From Halomonas cerina (GTDB lineage: Bacteria > Pseudomonadota > Gammaproteobacteria > Pseudomonadales > Halomonadaceae), in contig NZ_JACHXP010000006.1 in assembly GCF_014192215.1 (NCBI RefSeq), positions 168,617 through 232,616 of the forward strand: 64,000 nt of DNA. The letters are read 5' to 3'. The number at the start of each line of letters is the position of its first letter. Positions within the stretch are counted from its first letter, which is position 1. Of the stretch, positions 60,261 to 64,000 are shown one piece after another. The notes beneath the pieces were generated by a model. That model was not told the DNA's origin, did not search any database, and saw only the letters and a list, made by a program, of their open reading frames with translations. Position numbers and translations under genes: made by a program.

Positions 60261-60965
60261 CTAGCCGCCGAGGAAGCTCTTGGCGACGTCCGGGTCCGCC
60301 AGCAGGGCGGCGCCGGTATCGGTGAAACGGTTCTGGCCGGCGGCCAGCACGAAGCCCTTGTCGGCGATGGCCAGCGCCTGGCGGGCATTCTGCTCGACCA
60401 TCAGGATGCCGACACCGGCGGCATTGATCTCGCGCACCCGCGCGAAGATATCGTTCATGTAGCGTGGCGAGAGGCCCGCGGTGGGCTCATCGAGCAGTAG
60501 CAGGCTGGGTTCGGCCATCAGCGCCCGTCCCATGGCCACCATCTGGCGCTGGCCACCGGAGAGCTCACCGGCAGGCTGGCGGCGTTTGTCCTTGAGCGGC
60601 GGGAAGAAGGCGAAGACCTGGCCCAGCATGCGACCGACGTTGGCGGGCTTGAGGAAGGCGCCCATCTCGAGGTTCTCCTGTACCGTGAGGCTCGGGAAGA
60701 CGTTGTGCTCCTGGGGGACGAAGCCCATGCCGCGCTGCACTAGCTGGTGGGGGGACAGGTTGTGGATCGGTTCGCCACGCAGCCGGATCTCGCCCTGGCT
60801 GACATGGAGCAGGCCGAAGATGGCCTTGAGCATGGTCGACTTGCCGGCCCCGTTGGGGCCGACGATCACGCCGACCTCGTCGGCCTCGATGGCCATGTCC
60901 ACCCCGTTGAGGATGTTCATGCCGCCGTAGCCGCCATGCACGTCGCGTGCGTCGAGTATTGGCAT
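60261..60965 (-). CDS. livF: Branched-chain amino acid-type ABC ATPase LivF
   Basis: ATPase of 234 residues with Walker A GPNGAGKSTMLKAIFG, signature LSGGQRQMVAMGRAL and Walker B LLLLDEPTAGLSP. GFVPQEHNVFPSLTVQENLEMG is typical of LivF. Second gene of the importer operon. Confidence 0.93.
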   Translation of the reverse strand: MPILDARDVHGGYGGMNILNGVDMAIEADEVGVIVGPNGAGKSTMLKAIFGLLHVSQGEIRLRGEPIHNLSPHQLVQRGMGFVPQEHNVFPSLTVQENLEMGAFLKPANVGRMLGQVFAFFPPLKDKRRQPAGELSGGQRQMVAMGRALMAEPSLLLLDEPTAGLSPRYMNDIFARVREINAAGVGILMVEQNARQALAIADKGFVLAAGQNRFTDTGAALLADPDVAKSFLGG

Positions 60966-61037
60966 CGTGGGTGGGTCTCTGCGTCCGTGTCGGTTGTGGT
61001 GTGGGGTGCGGCATCGGGTCAGGCCGCGCCGGCGCCC

Positions 61038-61808
61038 TCAGGCGACGTTGGAGCCGAAGTAAGCTTCGATGACCTCGGGGTTGCTCTGGATTTCCTCGAT
61101 GCTGCCCTCCACCATCACGCGCCCCTGGGCCAGCACGATCACCGGGTCACAGAGCCGGGCGATCATGGCCATGTCGTGCTCGATGACCAGGAAGGTGTAC
61201 CCCATCTCGCGGTTGAGGCGCTCGATGTTGGCCACTAGGTCGCCTAGCAGGGTGCGGTTGACCCCGGCGGCGATCTCGTCGAGCAGCACCACCCGGGCGT
61301 CGGTCATCATGGTGCGGCCCAGCTCGAGGAGCTTCTTCTGGCCACCGGACAGGTTGCCGGCCAGTTCGTTGCGCACGTGGTGCAGGCCGATGAAGTCGAT
61401 CACCTCCAGCGCACGGCGACGCACCTCGGCCTCCTCCCGGCGCACCCGGCCGGGCTGGAACCAGGCGTTGAACAGGCTCTCGCCGGCCTGGCGGGGCGGC
61501 ACCATCATCAGGTTCTCCAGGGCGGTGAGCTGGGTGAACTCGTGGGCGATCTGGAAGGTGCGCAGCAGGCCCTGGTGGAAGAGCGCGTTGGCGGGGCGGT
61601 TGGTGATGTCCTTGCCGGCGAACCGCACCTGCCCGCTATCCAGCGGCAGGGCACCGGCGATGATATTGAACAGCGTCGACTTGCCGGCGCCGTTAGGCCC
61701 GATCAGGCCGGTGATCGAGCCTTCTTCCACCCGAATCGAACAGTCGTCGATGACCTTGAGGCCGCCGAAGGCCTTATGGACGTGTCGTACCTCGATGATG
61801 GCTGCCAT
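61038..61808 (-). CDS. livG: Branched-chain amino acid-type ABC ATPase LivG
   Basis: ATPase of 256 residues with Walker A GPNGAGKSTLFNIIAG, signature LSGGQKKLLELGRTM and Walker B VLLDEIAAGVN. In LivG proteins the usual Walker B end is DEPAAGLN; here DEIAAGVN has Ile in place of Pro, a mild variant. It starts the liv operon, 30 bp after the NSS transporter gene, which may be co-transcribed. Confidence 0.92.
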   Translation of the reverse strand: MAAIIEVRHVHKAFGGLKVIDDCSIRVEEGSITGLIGPNGAGKSTLFNIIAGALPLDSGQVRFAGKDITNRPANALFHQGLLRTFQIAHEFTQLTALENLMMVPPRQAGESLFNAWFQPGRVRREEAEVRRRALEVIDFIGLHHVRNELAGNLSGGQKKLLELGRTMMTDARVVLLDEIAAGVNRTLLGDLVANIERLNREMGYTFLVIEHDMAMIARLCDPVIVLAQGRVMVEGSIEEIQSNPEVIEAYFGSNVA

Positions 61809-61838
61809 GTCCGTCGTCCTTTGCGCGATGTGCCGGCA

Positions 61839-63284
61839 CTAGCGCGCCTGGTGCGTGTCCGTCAGGAAGGTGCGACCGGCGGCGAAGGCGCCGACGATCA
61901 CCACGGCCCCGATGGTTGGGATCAGGTAGCCCTCTACCTGCGGGATGGTGTGCAGGAACACGAAGGCCACCGCTGTCGGGGCCACGAAGCGCACCAGGAA
62001 GCGCCAGATCCGGAACCAGCGCTCGTTGGTATGCATCTCCTTGAGCACCTCGCCATGGGTCAGCGCCCAGCCGGCGAACAGCGCGATCAGAAGCCCCCCC
62101 AGCGGCATGAGGATGTTGGTCAGAAGCTCAAGCACATCGAAGGCGCTGCGGTCGAAGAGCCGATGGAAGAGGCTGTCGTCGGCCCAGAGGTTGAAGCTCA
62201 TCACGGTGAGCAGTCCCAGGGCCCAGCTGGCGATGACCATGGCCGCCACCGCCTGGGGCCGGGGCAGGTCGAAGCGCTCCACCAGGTAGGCGGCCACCGG
62301 CTCGATCATCGAGATCGCCGAGCTGATCGCCGCGCCCAGCACCAGGATGAAGAAGATGCCGCCAAGCAGCGCCCCACCGGGCATCTCGGCAAACGCCAGC
62401 GGAAGGGTGACGAACATCAGCCCTGGCCCCTCGCCCGGGTCGAGGCCGGCGCCGAACACCAGCGCGAAGATCGCCAGGCCGGCGATCACCGCCACCGCGG
62501 TATCGAGCACGGCGATGGTGATGGCGGTGCGGGTCAGCGAGGTCTCGCCAGGCATGTAGGCACCATAGGCCATGATCGCACCCATGCCGAGACTCAGGGT
62601 GAAGAACGATTGGCCCATGGCCGCCAGCCAGCCCTCCAGGCTCAGCTCGCCGAGGTTGAAGGTGAGCAGGAAGTCGGCGGCGGCGCCGAGGTCGCCGAGG
62701 GAGGCGGAATAGGCCAGCACCACCAGTAAGATCACGCACAGCGAGGGCATCAGCAGGCGTAGGCCGTTCTCGATACCGCGGTGGATGCCTAGGCCGACGA
62801 TCAGCGCCGAGGCGGCGATGAACAAGGTGTGGTAGAGGAGCAGCAGCTCAGGGGTGGCGAGCAGGGCTTCGAAGCTGGCACCGATGGACGTGGCATCGGC
62901 CTGCTGCAGGGAGCCGGTGAGCATCAGCCCGGTATAATGGATCGCCCAGCCGGCGATTACCGAGTAGAAGCTCAGGATCACGAAGGCCGACACGGCCCCC
63001 AACCAGCCGATCGACTCCCAGGCCCGGGAGGCGGTGTGGGTGCGGGCCAAGAAGCGCATGCCCATGATCGGACTACGCCGGCTGCTGCGGCCGAGCATGA
63101 TCTCGGCGATCAGGATGGGAATGCCCACGGAGAAGATGGTCAGGGCATAGACCAGGAAGAAGGCGCCCCCTCCGTTCTCGCCGGCCAGGTAAGGGAAGCG
63201 CCAGAGGTTGCCGAGCCCCACCGCCGAGCCGACCGCGGCCAGCAGGAAGGTCCCCTTGTGCGTCCAGACGTTGTGCGTGCTCAT
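61839..63284 (-). CDS. Neurotransmitter:sodium symporter family transporter
   Basis: Sodium-coupled amino acid transporter of 481 residues, LeuT fold, 11-12 helices. GSAVGLGNLWRFPYLAGENGGG is the family signature for helix 1, and SLGMGAIMAYGAYMPG corresponds to helix 6. ATG 63284 is used; the longer frame adds a basic tail of 34 residues. It lies directly upstream of the liv operon on the same strand, making a joined amino-acid uptake locus possible. Confidence 0.93.
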   Translation of the reverse strand: MSTHNVWTHKGTFLLAAVGSAVGLGNLWRFPYLAGENGGGAFFLVYALTIFSVGIPILIAEIMLGRSSRRSPIMGMRFLARTHTASRAWESIGWLGAVSAFVILSFYSVIAGWAIHYTGLMLTGSLQQADATSIGASFEALLATPELLLLYHTLFIAASALIVGLGIHRGIENGLRLLMPSLCVILLVVLAYSASLGDLGAAADFLLTFNLGELSLEGWLAAMGQSFFTLSLGMGAIMAYGAYMPGETSLTRTAITIAVLDTAVAVIAGLAIFALVFGAGLDPGEGPGLMFVTLPLAFAEMPGGALLGGIFFILVLGAAISSAISMIEPVAAYLVERFDLPRPQAVAAMVIASWALGLLTVMSFNLWADDSLFHRLFDRSAFDVLELLTNILMPLGGLLIALFAGWALTHGEVLKEMHTNERWFRIWRFLVRFVAPTAVAFVFLHTIPQVEGYLIPTIGAVVIVGAFAAGRTFLTDTHQAR

Positions 63285-63458
63285 CAACTTACCGACATCG
63301 CGAAAAAGCCTTGTGGGCCAAGGTATCCTGCACCGGGCGCTCTTGTAACGAATTGTCCGGCCCAGGATACGGCCACTTTGCGACACAACCGCACGACCTG
63401 GCTAGGGGATGAGCGTTTAGGGGGCGTTGGTCATGACGGATGGCCAGCGCCATCGCGA

Positions 63459-63779
63459 TCACGGCGTGTCATCCTCGTCCTCCTCCGGATGGCGCGGTTC
63501 CATGGCACGGCTGGTGTCGGGGAGACGCACGGTGTCCCCCAGTGCCAGGTCGCCCACGCTCTGCTTGCGTCGGCCGTTGTCGTCGGCGATCAGCGCCACC
63601 ACCTCGCCAATGCTGGTGTCATCGACTCGGGCTTCGACCCGCACCCGGACCGTGAAGCCGCGCCAGCGGGCGCTGATGATGCTGCCTTGGTGGGGCTCGG
63701 GGCAGTCTTCGGGACGATCGGCATAATAGCGCAGGACACTCTCGGCGCCGGGGTCGTCCCAGTCCACGTGCTTGTGCAT
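63459..63779 (-). CDS. Small acidic hypothetical protein
   Basis: Protein of 106 residues starting MHKHVDWDDPGAESVLRYYA, with AGGAGAG before ATG 63779. The middle part (GFTVRVRVEARVDDTSIGEV and VGDLALGDTVRLPD) is beta-rich and could be a small OB- or PilZ-like barrel. The end is strongly acidic (RHPEEDEDDTP). No family recognised. Confidence 0.65.
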   Translation of the reverse strand: MHKHVDWDDPGAESVLRYYADRPEDCPEPHQGSIISARWRGFTVRVRVEARVDDTSIGEVVALIADDNGRRKQSVGDLALGDTVRLPDTSRAMEPRHPEEDEDDTP

Positions 63780-63881
63780 GCAGGCTCTCCTGGTTCGATC
63801 TAAGGGTGGCCGGGGAGGCAAGAGCGCCTGCCCGACCCCTGGGAGGCACGCTTCCAGCATAGTTGGGCGCGCGGCCGATGG

Positions 63882-63905
63882 AAAAACGACGAAGCCCGCC
63901 GGGAA
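63882..63905. terminator. Left half of a terminator interrupted by an insertion sequence
   Basis: aaaaacgacgaagcccgcc is the left arm of a common bidirectional terminator type whose right arm would read ggcgggcttcgtcgttttt. The right arm is absent here and the IS left end begins at 63906, so the element probably inserted in the loop. Reading leftwards, the arm ends in a T-run. Confidence 0.5.
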
Positions 63906-64000
63906 TGAACTGCACCCCGAAAGTTGGACACCCAATCCAACCTTCGGGGTGTTTCTATGCGGAACCAGTACAGCGACCAGTTTAAGCTGCAAGTGGTGCA
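63906..64000 (+). mobile_element. IS3-family insertion sequence, left end (runs off window)
   Basis: Begins with an inverted-repeat-like end tgaactgcaccccgaaagtt, the usual TG...CCCC form of IS150-type members of the IS3 family. An orfA starts 51 bp inside. Only 95 bp are visible. Confidence 0.75.
63957..64000 (+). CDS. IS3-family transposase OrfA (first 14 codons)
   Basis: MRNQYSDQFKLQVV is the start of the helix-turn-helix OrfA of IS150-like elements, which with OrfB forms the transposase by frameshifting. The rest lies beyond the window. Confidence 0.7.
   Translation, partial: MRNQYSDQFKLQVV

Overview
The window is about 64 kb of GC-rich DNA with the gene content of an aerobic gammaproteobacterium, most likely a Halomonas-like member of the Halomonadaceae. 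The lineage is inferred from the gene mix (fused MaoC-Pta beside ackA, class I PHA synthase, DUF4202, DUF6482-like and YbfB-type proteins), not from a marker gene. No rRNA, tRNA or CRISPR array was seen. Most genes lie on the minus strand in short, tightly overlapped operons (ATGA or TGATG junctions).

Layout. 1-3.9 kb: cyanophycin operon cphB-cphA-iadA; iadA runs off the left edge. 4.1-7.5 kb: TauE-type exporter, a D,D-carboxypeptidase with SPOR domain, EamA exporter. 7.5-10.7 kb: thiE behind a 70-codon thiM remnant and a TPP riboswitch, then a SulP transporter and a divergent ribbon-helix-helix gene with palindromic operators. 10.8-13.7 kb: NitT/TauT-type ABC importer with a DsrE-like protein. 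13.8-17.2 kb: a large P-loop protein of unknown function, NlpC/P60 lipoprotein, DUF6482-like protein, glyoxalase I. 17.4-21.8 kb: lipoprotein-export-like ABC ATPase, FtsX permease and CrtC/AttH-like lipoprotein. 21.8-25.7 kb: MNT/HEPN toxin-antitoxin pair, then znuABC with a small coupled peptide and a Zur-like box. 25.7-29.6 kb: phaC, two exported proteins, a Cys-rich zinc-ribbon protein. 29.7-34.3 kb: a catabolic cluster (YfcC-type transporter, M20 carbamoylase-type amidase, FCD/GntR regulator, DUF1028 protein) sharing a TTTAT-N4-ATAAA operator.

34.4-49.2 kb is the accessory part: Xre/RES and RHH/ParE toxin-antitoxin modules, a NucS-like nuclease-domain protein, a type I restriction system hsdR-hsdM-hsdS with an Abi_2 gene coupled to hsdS, and a DUF2235 alpha/beta hydrolase. 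Between them lie an aldo/keto reductase, a methyltransferase, an MFS exporter and YbjQ. 49.3-56.5 kb: periplasmic beta-propeller, ackA with maoC-pta, a terminator-bounded region that may encode a small RNA, DUF4202, a C45 acyltransferase and a dienelactone hydrolase. 56.6-63.8 kb: branched-chain amino acid ABC importer (livJ divergent from livG/livF/livH/livM), an NSS sodium symporter and a small acidic protein. The window ends inside an IS3-family element that appears to have split a terminator.

Functionally the region joins two carbon/nitrogen storage polymers (cyanophycin, PHA), acyl-phosphate metabolism, several nutrient importers and a patch of defence and toxin-antitoxin genes. The most unusual points are the riboswitch-controlled thiM stump, the three-site GntR operator set, the decayed 3'-end copies of ackA and a methyltransferase gene, and the uncharacterised 574-residue P-loop protein.
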